Below, piece after piece: positions 25,745 to 35,424 of a stretch of DNA of 64,000 nt (within the stretch, counting starts at the first letter, position 1; each line of letters begins with the position of its first letter). The DNA is taken from NCBI GenBank assembly GCA_027487905.1, contig JAIYCR010000031.1, positions 1 to 64,000 on the forward strand, given 5' to 3'. The notes under the pieces are model-generated. The model worked only from the letters and a program-made list of their open reading frames with translations. It searched no databases and had not been told where the DNA came from. Source of the stretch: Rubrivivax sp. Its GTDB lineage: Bacteria > Pseudomonadota > Gammaproteobacteria > Burkholderiales > Burkholderiaceae_C. Position numbers and translations under genes: made by a program.

Positions 25745-28700
25745 TCAGTCCGCGCCGCTGGCCTGCCGGAGCAGTCTTTCGACGCGATCGAAATCGAAGC
25801 GGCGAACAGGCTCCCGGATGCTTTGCACGAACTGCGCCAGCCGGGGGTCGCGGGCCTCCATCGCGTCCAGATGGACCAGCAGACCCCGGGGGTAGCCGAG
25901 CGAGGCGGCTTCGAGCAGGGCGTCGAGGTCGGCTCGCGGGGGCAGGACGAGGGCCGCCTGAGCGGTGGGGTTCGGGGGGGCGGCCTCCGGCGTGCCGACC
26001 GAGGCCGTCGGGTCGACCGACCAGCGCAACTGCAGCTGGCCTTGCAGCCAGGCCAGCAGGTCCTGCACCCGCACCGGCTTGACGAAGAAGTCCGCCGGAC
26101 CGATGCCCACATCGTTCTCCAGCGCCCGATCGAAGGCATTGGCCGACACGATGGCCGCCGGCGCGCTCGACAAGCCGTCCGCCCGCAGGCGCCGGATCGT
26201 TTCCCAGCCGTCGATGCCGGGCATGGCGAGATCCATGAAGATGGCCTGTGGCGCCTGGCCGGAGGATGCGACCGCCGCCAGGTGCCGCAGCGCCTCCTCG
26301 CCCGAGGCGGCCGTCTGGACATCGAAGCCCAGCGGTGCGAGCAGGTCAACCAGAAAGCCGCGATCGGCCTCCTCGTTGTCCACCACCAGCACCCGGGGCG
26401 TCGGCCCGAGCACCCGCTGGCGGCGCTGCTGGCCACCGGCCACCGCAGGCGGCCCGGCCAGGTCCGGCGCCAGCTCGGGCAGGAAGAGGCGCACCTGGAA
26501 GGTGCTGCCCACGCCCGGCGTGCTCCTGACCGTCATTTCCCCGCCCATCAGGTTGGTGAGCATGCGGGCGATGGTCAGGCCCAGGCCCGCCCCGCCAGCG
26601 GCCGCGCCCGACTGCCCGGCCTGCCCCCGGTCGAAGGGCTCGAACACGCGCTCGAGTTCGTCGGCACGCATGCCCGGCCCGGTGTCCTCGATCTCGAAGC
26701 GGGCCATTTCGCGGCTGTAGCTCGCGCGAAAGCTCACCTGGCCCTCGCGGGTGAACTTCACCGCATTGCCCAGCAGGTTGATGAGGATCTGCCGGACCCG
26801 TTGTTCATCGGCCCGCACGACCGCCGGCAGGTGCCCGTCCACCGAATGGCAAAAGCCGATGCCCTGGGCCGAGGCCTGCAGCTCGAAGAGCCGCACCAGT
26901 TCGGCCACCAGCTCGGGCAGGCGCACCGGGCGGGGTTCGAGGGTGAGACGCCCCCCCTCGATGCGGGCCATGTCCAGCGTGCCCTCGATGAGCCCGAGCA
27001 GGTGATCCCCGCCTCGCCGGATGACGGACACCGCCTGCCGACGGTGTGCCGGCATGGTGTCGTCTTCCTCCAGCAGCTGCGCATAGCCCAGGATGCTGTT
27101 CAGCGGCGTGCGCAGTTCGTGGCTGATGGTGCTGATGTAGCGGCTCTTGGCGCGGTTGGCGGCCTCGGCCTGGCGTTGTGCCTGTTCGGCCAGGCGCTGG
27201 GCTTCCTCGGCATCGAGCTTGGCCTTCTGCAGCTGCGCGTCGGTGCGCCCGTGGCGCTCCACCTCGTCCATCAAGGCCTGGGTCTGCCGGTGCAGGGCTT
27301 CGGTCTGGCGGTTGCTTTCCTCCTGGGCCACCTGGCGGCTCTTGTGGGCCAGCACCAGCCACCAGCACACGACGCCCGCCACCAGCAGCAGCGCGGCGAA
27401 GGCTTTCAGGTAGGACAGTCGCAGGGCGTCGAGCAGGGCCCGCGTGGCCGCGTCGACCGACACCGCCCACAGCGGCAAGGCCCTGGCACCCAGCTCCTTG
27501 GATTCCTGGAAATAGAGCAGCCCGAAGAGGCCGGCCAAGAGCGGCGCCACACCGGCCATCAGCAGCAGGTAGTGGGCCAGGCCCGAGTCGATCGACGGCC
27601 ACCAGCTGCGCGGGAGCAGCCGCTGCATCAGGGCCTGCCACTGGCTGGACAGGCGCGCCTGCGGCTTGCAAAGGTCGCCGCAGCGGGCGTCGAGCGAGCA
27701 GCACAGGCTGCAGATCGGGCCCTGGTAGGCCGGGCAATGCGCCATGTCCTCGCCTTCGTAGGGCCGGGTGCAGATGACGCAGGTCTGCAGGCGCCGGGCG
27801 ATGCCCAGGTAAGCGCCCGGCGCGGGCTCCGGGCCCTGCCGGGCGAGGTAGTAGCGACCGCCGGTCGCCCAGGCGATGAGCGGCGATGTCACCAGAGCAG
27901 TCACCATCGCGATCACCGCCGAGAAGGCCTGCGCCATCGGACCGAAGGCGCCCAGGTGCGCGCTCACCGACAGCACGGTGGCCAGACCCATCGCCCCCAC
28001 GCCCACCGGGTTGACGTCGTAGAGGTGCGCGCGCTTGAACTCGATGCCCTTGGGCGACAGGCCCAGCGGCTTGTTGATGACCAGATCGGCCACCACCGCC
28101 ATCAGCCAGGCGATGGCCACGTTGGAATACAGGCCCAGCACCGTGCCGATGGCCTGGAACACGTCCAGCTCCATCAGCACCAGCGCGATGAGGGTGTTGA
28201 ACACCATCCACACCACCCGCCCGGGGTGGCTGTGGGTGAGGCGGGCGAAGAAGTTGCTCCAGGCCAGCGAGCCGGCATAGGCGTTGGTGACGTTGATCTT
28301 CAGCTGCGAGACGACCACGAACAGCACGGTGGCCGCCACCGCCCAGCCGTAGTCCTGGAAGACGAGGTTCCAGGCGCCCAGGTACATCTGGTTCGGGTCC
28401 ACCGCACGATCCACCGGCACGGCGTTGCCCAGCGCCAGCCAGGCCAGCAAGGCACCGGCCAGCATCTTCACCACGCCCAGCACCACCCAGCCTGGCCCCC
28501 CCAGCGCCACGCCGAACCACCAGCGCCAGCGGTTGGCCGGCGTCTTTTCGGGCATGAAGCGAAGGTAGTCGGCCTGCTCGCCCATCTGCGTGATGAGGGC
28601 CACGCCCACGGTGAGCGCGGCGCCGAACAGGAGCGGGTCGAACCCGGCGCCGCGGCCGCTCTCGCCTGCGTACTGGCTCAGGCCCTGGATGGCATCGGGG

Positions 28701-29335
28701 TGCTCGGCGAACACCCAGAAGAAGGGCAGCACCAGCAGGCCCAGCCACAGGGGCTGCGTCCACACCTGCAAGCGCCCGATGACCGTGATGCCGTGGGTGA
28801 CCAGCGGGATGACGACCAGCGCGCAGATCAGGTAGCCCCAGGCCGGCGGGATGTCGAAGGCCAGCTCCAGCGCATAGGCCATCACCGCCGCCTCGAGCGC
28901 GAAGAAGATGAAGGTGAAGCTCGCGTAGATGAGCGAGGTGATGGTCGAGCCGAGGTAGCCGAAGCCTGCGCCCCGGGTGAGCAGGTCCATGTCCAGCCCG
29001 TGGCGAGCGGCATACACGCTGATGGGCCAGCCGGCCCCCAGGATGATGAGCCCGGTGGCCAGGATGGCGAGCGCGGCATTGGTGAAGCCGAACTGCACCA
29101 GCAGCGTTGCGCCCAGCGCCTCCAGGATGAGGAAGCTCGCCGCGCCGAAGGCGGTGTTCGCAACCCGCCACTCGCTCCACCGGCGCGAGGAGCGGGGTGT
29201 GAAGCGCAGCGCGTAGTCCTCGGTCGTCTCGTTGGCGACCCAGCGGTTGTAGTCCCGCCGCACCTGGATCACCCGCTGGTGAGCCTGGCCGGGCGGGGCA
29301 GACGGGCGTGGGGTGTCGGGGGCCTCGGGTGTCAT
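25745..29335 (-). CDS. NCS1-type transporter / hybrid sensor histidine kinase fusion
   Basis: A 1196-residue protein. Residues about 25-495 form a complete NCS1 (purine-cytosine permease/allantoin type) transporter with roughly 12 helices, opening with NETTEDYALRFTP. Residues 519-556 hold eight cysteines (C519, 522, 534, 542, 545, 546, 552, 556), probably a metal site. Two more helices (about 588-608, 640-662) and a coiled coil (670-730) lead to the kinase: H-box SHELRTPLN (His739), N-box near 851-861, G-boxes DTGPGM and GAGLGL. A receiver follows with Asp1035 (FMDLAMPG); no Hpt domain is seen. Start ATG 29335 is the first with no better-supported alternative; ATG 29377 would add 14 residues. 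Next gene is the LuxR-type regulator, then urtA-E. Probable sensing of urea or a nucleobase-derived ligand is inference. Confidence 0.9.
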   Translation of the reverse strand: MTPEAPDTPRPSAPPGQAHQRVIQVRRDYNRWVANETTEDYALRFTPRSSRRWSEWRVANTAFGAASFLILEALGATLLVQFGFTNAALAILATGLIILGAGWPISVYAARHGLDMDLLTRGAGFGYLGSTITSLIYASFTFIFFALEAAVMAYALELAFDIPPAWGYLICALVVIPLVTHGITVIGRLQVWTQPLWLGLLVLPFFWVFAEHPDAIQGLSQYAGESGRGAGFDPLLFGAALTVGVALITQMGEQADYLRFMPEKTPANRWRWWFGVALGGPGWVVLGVVKMLAGALLAWLALGNAVPVDRAVDPNQMYLGAWNLVFQDYGWAVAATVLFVVVSQLKINVTNAYAGSLAWSNFFARLTHSHPGRVVWMVFNTLIALVLMELDVFQAIGTVLGLYSNVAIAWLMAVVADLVINKPLGLSPKGIEFKRAHLYDVNPVGVGAMGLATVLSVSAHLGAFGPMAQAFSAVIAMVTALVTSPLIAWATGGRYYLARQGPEPAPGAYLGIARRLQTCVICTRPYEGEDMAHCPAYQGPICSLCCSLDARCGDLCKPQARLSSQWQALMQRLLPRSWWPSIDSGLAHYLLLMAGVAPLLAGLFGLLYFQESKELGARALPLWAVSVDAATRALLDALRLSYLKAFAALLLVAGVVCWWLVLAHKSRQVAQEESNRQTEALHRQTQALMDEVERHGRTDAQLQKAKLDAEEAQRLAEQAQRQAEAANRAKSRYISTISHELRTPLNSILGYAQLLEEDDTMPAHRRQAVSVIRRGGDHLLGLIEGTLDMARIEGGRLTLEPRPVRLPELVAELVRLFELQASAQGIGFCHSVDGHLPAVVRADEQRVRQILINLLGNAVKFTREGQVSFRASYSREMARFEIEDTGPGMRADELERVFEPFDRGQAGQSGAAAGGAGLGLTIARMLTNLMGGEMTVRSTPGVGSTFQVRLFLPELAPDLAGPPAVAGGQQRRQRVLGPTPRVLVVDNEEADRGFLVDLLAPLGFDVQTAASGEEALRHLAAVASSGQAPQAIFMDLAMPGIDGWETIRRLRADGLSSAPAAIVSANAFDRALENDVGIGPADFFVKPVRVQDLLAWLQGQLQLRWSVDPTASVGTPEAAPPNPTAQAALVLPPRADLDALLEAASLGYPRGLLVHLDAMEARDPRLAQFVQSIREPVRRFDFDRVERLLRQASGAD

Positions 29336-29425
29336 GTCGGGGCGGAGGGATGCAGGTTTCGCGCCAGCTTGGTGCATGCTGGGATGAGGGCAGGTTGGGG
29401 CTGCGCGTTAAGCTGCCGCCTCAGG

Positions 29426-29495
29426 TTTTCTGCTTCCGGTTCTTTGCTTGCGGTTCTTTGCTTCCAGCTCTGTGCTTCCGTTCTCCCGCTCCTGG
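29426..29495 (+). repeat. imperfect 14-bp tandem repeat, pyrimidine-rich
   Basis: About five degenerate units of the type TTCTTTGCTTCCGG occupy 29426-29439, 29440-29453, 29454-29467, 29468-29480 and 29481-29495, fading into a C/T-rich run that ends at the ATG of the next gene. The frame remains open through it. It contains no Shine-Dalgarno sequence and could be an unstructured leader. Confidence 0.6.
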
Positions 29496-29520
29496 CTCCC
29501 CGCTCCTTGCTCGCCGCTCG

Positions 29521-30624
29521 ATGCGCCTTGACGACCTTCTCCTTCGCTGGCGCGCCCTGGGCGCCGGGCCGCTGCACGAGCGGCGGCTGCTGAGGCAGTG
29601 GACCCACGCGCTGCCCCCCGGCGCCGGGCGCCGCAAGCCGCAGGACTGGCTGCCCCGCCCGCTGCTCGACGCCCTGCCTGACGAGTGGAGTCGGCTGCAG
29701 GCGCTGGCCGCGCTGGAGTCGGCCCACCCGGGGGAGGACGACTCCGAGCGCCTGCTGGTGAAGCTGGCCGACGGGATGACGGTGGAATCCGTCCTGCTGC
29801 CGCGCGGCGGGCTGTGCGTGTCCACCCAGGTGGGGTGTGCGGTGGGCTGCGTCTTCTGCATGACCGGCGTCGGCGGGCTGATGCGCCAGCTCGGCAGCGC
29901 CGAAATCGTGGCCCAGGTGGCGCTGGCCCGCGCCCGCCGGGCGGTGGACAAGGTGGTGTTCATGGGCATGGGCGAGCCCGCCCACAACCTGGACGCCGTG
30001 CTCGAGGCCATCGATCTGCTGGGCACCGTGGGCGGCATCGGGCACAAGAACCTCGTGTTCTCCACCGTGGGCGATGCCCGCGCCTTCGAGCGCCTGCCGC
30101 TTGGCCGGGTGAAGCCGGCGCTTGCGCTGTCGCTTCACAGCAGCAGCGCCGAGCGCCGCGCCGAGCTGCTGCCCCGTGCACCCCGTTTCGACCCCGAGGA
30201 GCTGGTGGCGCTGGCCGACGCCTATGCCAACAGCACCGGCTACCCGCTGCAGGTGCAGTGGACGCTCATCGACGGCGTGAACGACACGCCCGAAGAGATG
30301 GACGGCGCGGTGCGCCTGCTGGCCGGCCGCAAGGCGGTGCTCAACCTCATCCCCTACAACACCGTACCCGGCCTGCCCTGGCGACGCCCCGACGCCGAGC
30401 GCGCGGCCGAACTGGCCCGCACGCTGCACCGCCGCGGTGTGCTGACCAAGCTGCGCCGGTCGGCCGGGCAGGATGTGGACGGCGGTTGCGGGCAGCTGCG
30501 TGCGCGGCAGGCCCAGGGGGCCGGCGCAGCAGAGGCGCCGGTGCGGGTGGTGCGGCGGATGCCGGCCATGCGCCAGGACCACCAGGCGGCCGACGAGGCC
30601 GGGTCGGGCGCCGCCTGGGTGTAA
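29521..30624 (+). CDS. RlmN/Cfr-family radical SAM RNA methyltransferase-like protein
   Basis: A 367-residue radical SAM protein. The cluster motif CxxxCxxC is C106-C110-C113 (GCAVGCVFCMTG), then MGMGEPAHN and, near the C-terminus, the resolving-cysteine region DGGCGQL, which RlmN uses to release methylated RNA. RlmN methylates A2503 of 23S rRNA and some tRNAs. The N-terminus is shorter and more divergent than canonical RlmN and the context (not ndk/pilF/ispG) is unusual, so this is probably a paralogue. ATG 29521 has no ribosome site; the tandem repeat precedes it. Confidence 0.85.
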   Translation: MRLDDLLLRWRALGAGPLHERRLLRQWTHALPPGAGRRKPQDWLPRPLLDALPDEWSRLQALAALESAHPGEDDSERLLVKLADGMTVESVLLPRGGLCVSTQVGCAVGCVFCMTGVGGLMRQLGSAEIVAQVALARARRAVDKVVFMGMGEPAHNLDAVLEAIDLLGTVGGIGHKNLVFSTVGDARAFERLPLGRVKPALALSLHSSSAERRAELLPRAPRFDPEELVALADAYANSTGYPLQVQWTLIDGVNDTPEEMDGAVRLLAGRKAVLNLIPYNTVPGLPWRRPDAERAAELARTLHRRGVLTKLRRSAGQDVDGGCGQLRARQAQGAGAAEAPVRVVRRMPAMRQDHQAADEAGSGAAWV

Positions 30625-30671
30625 TGCACGGTGGCCGCGGCCGGGCTTGCTCCCGTCGGACTCGCGAGCGC

Positions 30672-31607
30672 CTACTCCACCAGGTATCGATCCATCAGCC
30701 CGCGCAGCACCGCCAGCGACGCCGGCTGGCTGCGCCGAAGCAGCGTCACCATCGCGAGGCGAGCGTTGGCGGCCAGCGGCGGATCCAGCCGCAGCTCCAC
30801 CAACTCGGGCGCTGCTGCGCGCACGGCCAGCAGCACCGCATCGCCCCGCTGGGCGAGCGCCACCAGGCTGGCCAGGTCGTCGCTGCGCAGGCTCACGCAC
30901 ACCTGCGGATGCGCCGCGGCGCCGTAGCGCGACACCAGCACCCTTGCCACCTCGTCCGACAGAGGCGTTGACGCGATCCGGTGCGCGGCCACTTCGTCGA
31001 AGCGCAGCGGCCGGCGTCGCCGCGTGAGCGGGTGGCCGCGCCGAACCAAGAAAGCGCCGCGCAGCTCGAAGGCCGCATCGGTGCGCAGGTCCGGTGCCGG
31101 CACCAGCGACCGTGCATCGACCACCAGAGCATCCAGCTGCCGCGCGCGCAGCGACTGCGCCAGCAACTCGGTGGTGCTGCGGGTGATGTCAAGCCGCAGG
31201 CCTGGATGGCGGGTGGCCACCTCCTGCAGCAGAGGCCCCATCAGCAGTGCGCCCGCGCCGGAGCCCATGCCGACGCGCAGGCTGCCCCCGCTGCGCTGGG
31301 CCAGCTGGTGTGCATGGCGGCGCACGTCCTCGGCGTCGAACACGATGGTGCGGGCGCGCTCCAGCAGGTCGCGCCCCGCTGCGGTGAGTTCCACCGTGTG
31401 TCCCAGCCGGTCCACCAGCGACAGGCCGAGTTCGTCCTCCAGCGCGCGGATGCTGCGGCTGAGCGCGGGCTGGCTCAGGTGCACCTGGGCAGCGGCCCGG
31501 CTGAACGAGCCGTGCTCGACCAGCGAGAGGAAGTGGCGCAGCTGCACGAGGGTCAGGGCGGTGCGGGCAACCGGAAGGCGGTTGCGCGCAGCGTTCAGTG
31601 TATGCAC
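30672..31607 (-). CDS. LysR-family transcriptional regulator
   Basis: A 311-residue regulator with an N-terminal winged helix (VQLRHFLSLVEHGSFSRAAA and QPALSRSIRALEDELG, about residues 21-65) and a C-terminal type II periplasmic-binding-like effector domain. The start used is GTG 31607; a GTG at 31547 would begin directly at VQLRHFL, the more usual LysR length. It is divergent from a remnant operon (31752-32065), so its original target seems to have been lost. It converges with the RlmN-like gene. Confidence 0.92.
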   Translation of the reverse strand: MHTLNAARNRLPVARTALTLVQLRHFLSLVEHGSFSRAAAQVHLSQPALSRSIRALEDELGLSLVDRLGHTVELTAAGRDLLERARTIVFDAEDVRRHAHQLAQRSGGSLRVGMGSGAGALLMGPLLQEVATRHPGLRLDITRSTTELLAQSLRARQLDALVVDARSLVPAPDLRTDAAFELRGAFLVRRGHPLTRRRRPLRFDEVAAHRIASTPLSDEVARVLVSRYGAAAHPQVCVSLRSDDLASLVALAQRGDAVLLAVRAAAPELVELRLDPPLAANARLAMVTLLRRSQPASLAVLRGLMDRYLVE

Positions 31608-31608
31608 T

Positions 31609-31640
31609 CAATGCATCGAAGGTGCAAGAACAATGCATTG
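31609..31640. promoter_or_regulatory. candidate LysR-type operator
   Basis: CAATGCAT occurs at 31609-31616 and again at 31631-31638; the second is part of the perfect palindrome CAATGCATTG (31631-31640). The copies are 22 bases apart, about two helical turns, immediately upstream of the LysR start and facing the remnant operon. This suits LysR binding but is unproven. Confidence 0.4.
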
Positions 31641-31751
31641 GACGTACCACGGGGCGCGTTTCACCATTGTGACCAGCGGTGCTGCCAGCGTGTGTGGCGG
31701 GGCCGTCCCGACGTCTTCCTTTCACGCGTCCCCAGCCCTCCGGAGTCCCCG

Positions 31752-31874
31752 ATGACCGTCTCCATCACCCGCCGTTCCGCACTTCTTGCCGGACTTTCCG
31801 TACCGCCTTGGCACGGTCGGTGGCGCTGGACCTGCTGGGTCCGCAGCGCGTGGTGCCGAACGGTCCGCCGCTGA
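31752..31874 (+). pseudogene. orphan signal-peptide start of a deleted exported protein
   Basis: ATG 31752, with CGGAG upstream, begins MTVSITRRSALLAGLS, a clear export signal of the kind found on tripartite-type (Bug/TctC) binding proteins. From about base 31800 the frame loses sense and stops at 31874, because sequence of an unrelated gene in another frame begins. It marks the left side of a deletion. The family assignment is a guess from the LysR context. Confidence 0.6.
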
Positions 31875-32065
31875 CCGGCAGCGAGGACTTCGCCTTCATG
31901 CTCGAACGCGTTCCCGGCAGCTACCTGCTGATCGGCAACGGCAACGGCGCGGACGGTCACAGCCCCTGCATGGTCCACCACCCGGGCTACGACTTCCACG
32001 ATGCCAATCTGGCGGTCGGCGCCGCCTTCTGGGTGCGGCTGGCCGAGCGCTTTCTGGCCGAATAG
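31802..32065 (+). pseudogene. C-terminal remnant of an M20-family amidohydrolase
   Basis: About 87 residues match the end of hippurate hydrolase-like M20D amidohydrolases: LTGSEDFAFMLERVPGSYLLI, then NGNGADGHSPCMVHHPGYDF and an FW-x-RLAERFLAE tail. The peptidase's N-terminal catalytic part is missing. The fragment starts abruptly next to the orphan signal peptide, so the two were joined by a deletion that removed most of an operon. Confidence 0.8.
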
Positions 32066-32240
32066 CGCCCCTCGCTCGCTGGTTTCGGCTTCGAGCTGGG
32101 CGGTCTGCGATGACCGCCGGTTCGGGCTTCGGAGCCCTGCCCGGCACGCTGGCTCGAGCGGGTCGTCGTCGGGTGGGGGGGCTGGCCCCGCCTGTGCTGG
32201 CACAAGCCCCCACGGGCGCCAGGCCCGAGTCGCATTAGCA

Positions 32241-32256
32241 TGGCACCGAACCTGCA
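32241..32256 (+). promoter_or_regulatory. sigma-54-like -24/-12 element before ureA
   Basis: TGGCAC at 32241-32246 and CTGCA at 32252-32256 put GG and GC exactly ten bases apart, with one mismatch to the TTGCA of the -12 consensus. Nitrogen-regulated urease promoters often use sigma-54. However, the predicted transcript would begin only about 2-3 bases before the ureA ATG, so chance likeness is possible. Confidence 0.35.
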
Positions 32257-32268
32257 AGCGACCTGGCC

Positions 32269-32571
32269 ATGGACCTGACCCCCCGCGAAAAAGACAAGCT
32301 CCTCATCTTCACGGCCGCGCTGCTGGCCGAGCGCCGCAAGGCGCGCGGGTTGAAGCTCAACCACCCCGAGGCGGTGGCTCTCATCACGGCGTCCATCCTG
32401 GAAGGCGCGCGCGACGGCAAGACCGTGGCGCAGCTGATGGGCGACGGCAAGACGGTGCTGGGCCGCGACGACGTGATGGACGGCGTGCCGGAAATGATCC
32501 CGGACATCCAGGTCGAAGCCACCTTCCCGGACGGCACCAAGTTGGTGACGGTCCACCAACCCATTGCCTGA
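32269..32571 (+). CDS. ureA: urease subunit gamma
   Basis: A 100-residue protein matching UreA along its full length ([20 protein letters not shown], then [20 protein letters not shown]). With UreB and UreC it forms the cytoplasmic nickel urease that splits urea to ammonia and carbamate. ATG 32269 has only a weak ribosome site. It is followed 20 bases later by a small membrane protein and then ureB. Confidence 0.97.
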   Translation: MDLTPREKDKLLIFTAALLAERRKARGLKLNHPEAVALITASILEGARDGKTVAQLMGDGKTVLGRDDVMDGVPEMIPDIQVEATFPDGTKLVTVHQPIA

Positions 32572-32591
32572 AGCACCCCATGAGGCCCCCG

Positions 32592-32759
32592 ATGACCCGA
32601 CTGTTCGTTCTGCTGATCGCTTCCGCGCCCTTCGCCGCCCTGGCCCACGAAGGGCATGGCCTGCAAGGCACTCACTGGCATGCCAGCGACGCCTGGGGCT
32701 TCGTCATCGGCGGTGTGGCCGTGGCCGCCGCGGCCCTGTGGTGGCGCGGGAGGAAGTGA
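32592..32759 (+). CDS. small His-containing membrane protein between ureA and ureB
   Basis: A 55-residue protein: export signal [18 protein letters not shown], then a short [18 protein letters not shown] loop with four histidines, then a membrane helix [15 protein letters not shown] and a basic end. GAGG lies 6 bases before ATG 32592; ATG 32580 in frame would add 4 residues. It sits tightly between ureA and ureB with ureB starting 2 bases after its stop, so it is translated as part of the urease operon. I recall similar small genes at this place in other Burkholderiales. The histidines suggest metal (nickel) binding, which is inference. Confidence 0.75.
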   Translation: MTRLFVLLIASAPFAALAHEGHGLQGTHWHASDAWGFVIGGVAVAAAALWWRGRK

Positions 32760-32761
32760 GC

Positions 32762-33067
32762 ATGATCCCCGGCGAGCTGCTCACCGACGGCCCCGACCAC
32801 CCCCTCAACCCCGGCCGCCGCACGATGACGCTGGTGGTGGAGAACACCGGCGAGCGCCCGATCCAGGTGGGCTCGCACTACCACTTCGCCGAAACCAACG
32901 CCGGCCTGCGCTTCGACCGCGCCGCAGCCCGCGGCATGCGGCTGAACATCACCAGCGGCACCGCGGTGCGCTTCGAGCCCGGCCAGCAGCGCACGGTGGA
33001 GCTGGTGGACTACGCCGGCGACCGGCAGGTGTGGGGCTTCCGCGGTCTGGTGCAAGGAGCGCTGTGA
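32762..33067 (+). CDS. ureB: urease subunit beta
   Basis: A 101-residue protein matching UreB ([36 protein letters not shown]). GGAGGAAG stands just upstream of ATG 32762. It is 2 bases after the small membrane gene and followed after 1 base by ureC, so the structural genes are one transcript. Confidence 0.97.
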   Translation: MIPGELLTDGPDHPLNPGRRTMTLVVENTGERPIQVGSHYHFAETNAGLRFDRAAARGMRLNITSGTAVRFEPGQQRTVELVDYAGDRQVWGFRGLVQGAL

Positions 33068-33068
33068 C

Positions 33069-34796
<1,728 letters not shown>

Positions 34797-34816
34797 GGCC
34801 CGAAGGAGGCCAGAGA

Positions 34817-35248
34817 TCAGGCCTGCCGCCTCGCCTCCAGCCGCTCGACGGCCTCTCGGGCGGTGACGATCGGAATGCCTTGGACGCTGCCCATCGGCAG
34901 GAGATCTCGTTTGTCGCCGGAGGCGATGAGGTCTGCCTGACCCGCGACCGCCGCTGCGATGACGTGATCGTCGTCCGGATCGGTTAGCACCGAGCGCGGT
35001 ACGTCCGGCGGTGACACCGCGACGGCCAGCCGCCGAAGGTCGTCGACGATGCCTTGAGGAGAGATGCTGGCTTGGCTGAGCCTCAGGGCGAACTTGCCGC
35101 GTGAAAGCACTTCGAGCACCTCTGCGAGGAGCACTTCGCTCGTGCAAAGCTCGTACTCACCGGTCCTTGCGCCCTCTAGAAGGCGGCGCTGCAGACCGGT
35201 TGCGATCACGCCCGAGACGAGCAGGTTGGTATCGAGAACCAGACGCAC
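34817..35248 (-). CDS. PIN-domain toxin
   Basis: A 143-residue PIN ribonuclease of a type II toxin-antitoxin pair. The acidic metal-binding residues are seen in VLDTNLL (Asp5 or so), LLAEVLEVL and the DPDDDHVIAAA block. GTG 35248 is the start consistent with the family's VRLVLDTN opening. It begins 14 bases after the antitoxin gene and ends 20 bases from the ureC stop, convergent with it. The frame continues open leftward of the start without meaning. Confidence 0.88.
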   Translation of the reverse strand: MRLVLDTNLLVSGVIATGLQRRLLEGARTGEYELCTSEVLLAEVLEVLSRGKFALRLSQASISPQGIVDDLRRLAVAVSPPDVPRSVLTDPDDDHVIAAAVAGQADLIASGDKRDLLPMGSVQGIPIVTAREAVERLEARRQA

Positions 35249-35262
35249 AGGCTTTGACCCGA

Positions 35263-35424
35263 TCAGGTGCCCTGACCGGATCGCCGCGCCTGACGCGCGG
35301 CCTGAATCTCCGCCTCGACCTCGTCCTCGGAAATCTCGGGCAGGTTCAGTGCATCCAGCCGAGCCAGCCCCTGGGTGAGCCGCATCGCCGCCGCAGCACG
35401 TTCCTCGCGCGACGCGAGGACCAT
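35263..35424 (-). CDS. probable antitoxin, apparently N-terminally shortened
   Basis: 53 residues from ATG 35424: MVLASREERAAAAMRLTQ followed by an acidic helix LPEISEDEVEAEIQAARQARR, the toxin-binding end expected of an antitoxin before a PIN gene. The frame is open back to ATG 35496, but everything upstream of 35424 is antisense to the degenerate ureC copy, so the original N-terminal DNA-binding part may be lost. Whether it still neutralises the toxin is open. Confidence 0.6.
   Translation of the reverse strand: MVLASREERAAAAMRLTQGLARLDALNLPEISEDEVEAEIQAARQARRSGQGT

Noticed and set aside
25613-29593. An open frame of over 1300 codons opposite the transporter-kinase fusion.
   Set aside because: Same cause: complementary strand of GC-rich third positions. 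The minus-strand protein has complete domains and catalytic motifs.
31752-31874. A short intact gene starting at ATG 31752.
   Set aside because: Only the first 16 or so residues make sense (export signal); the rest is out-of-frame amidohydrolase sequence.
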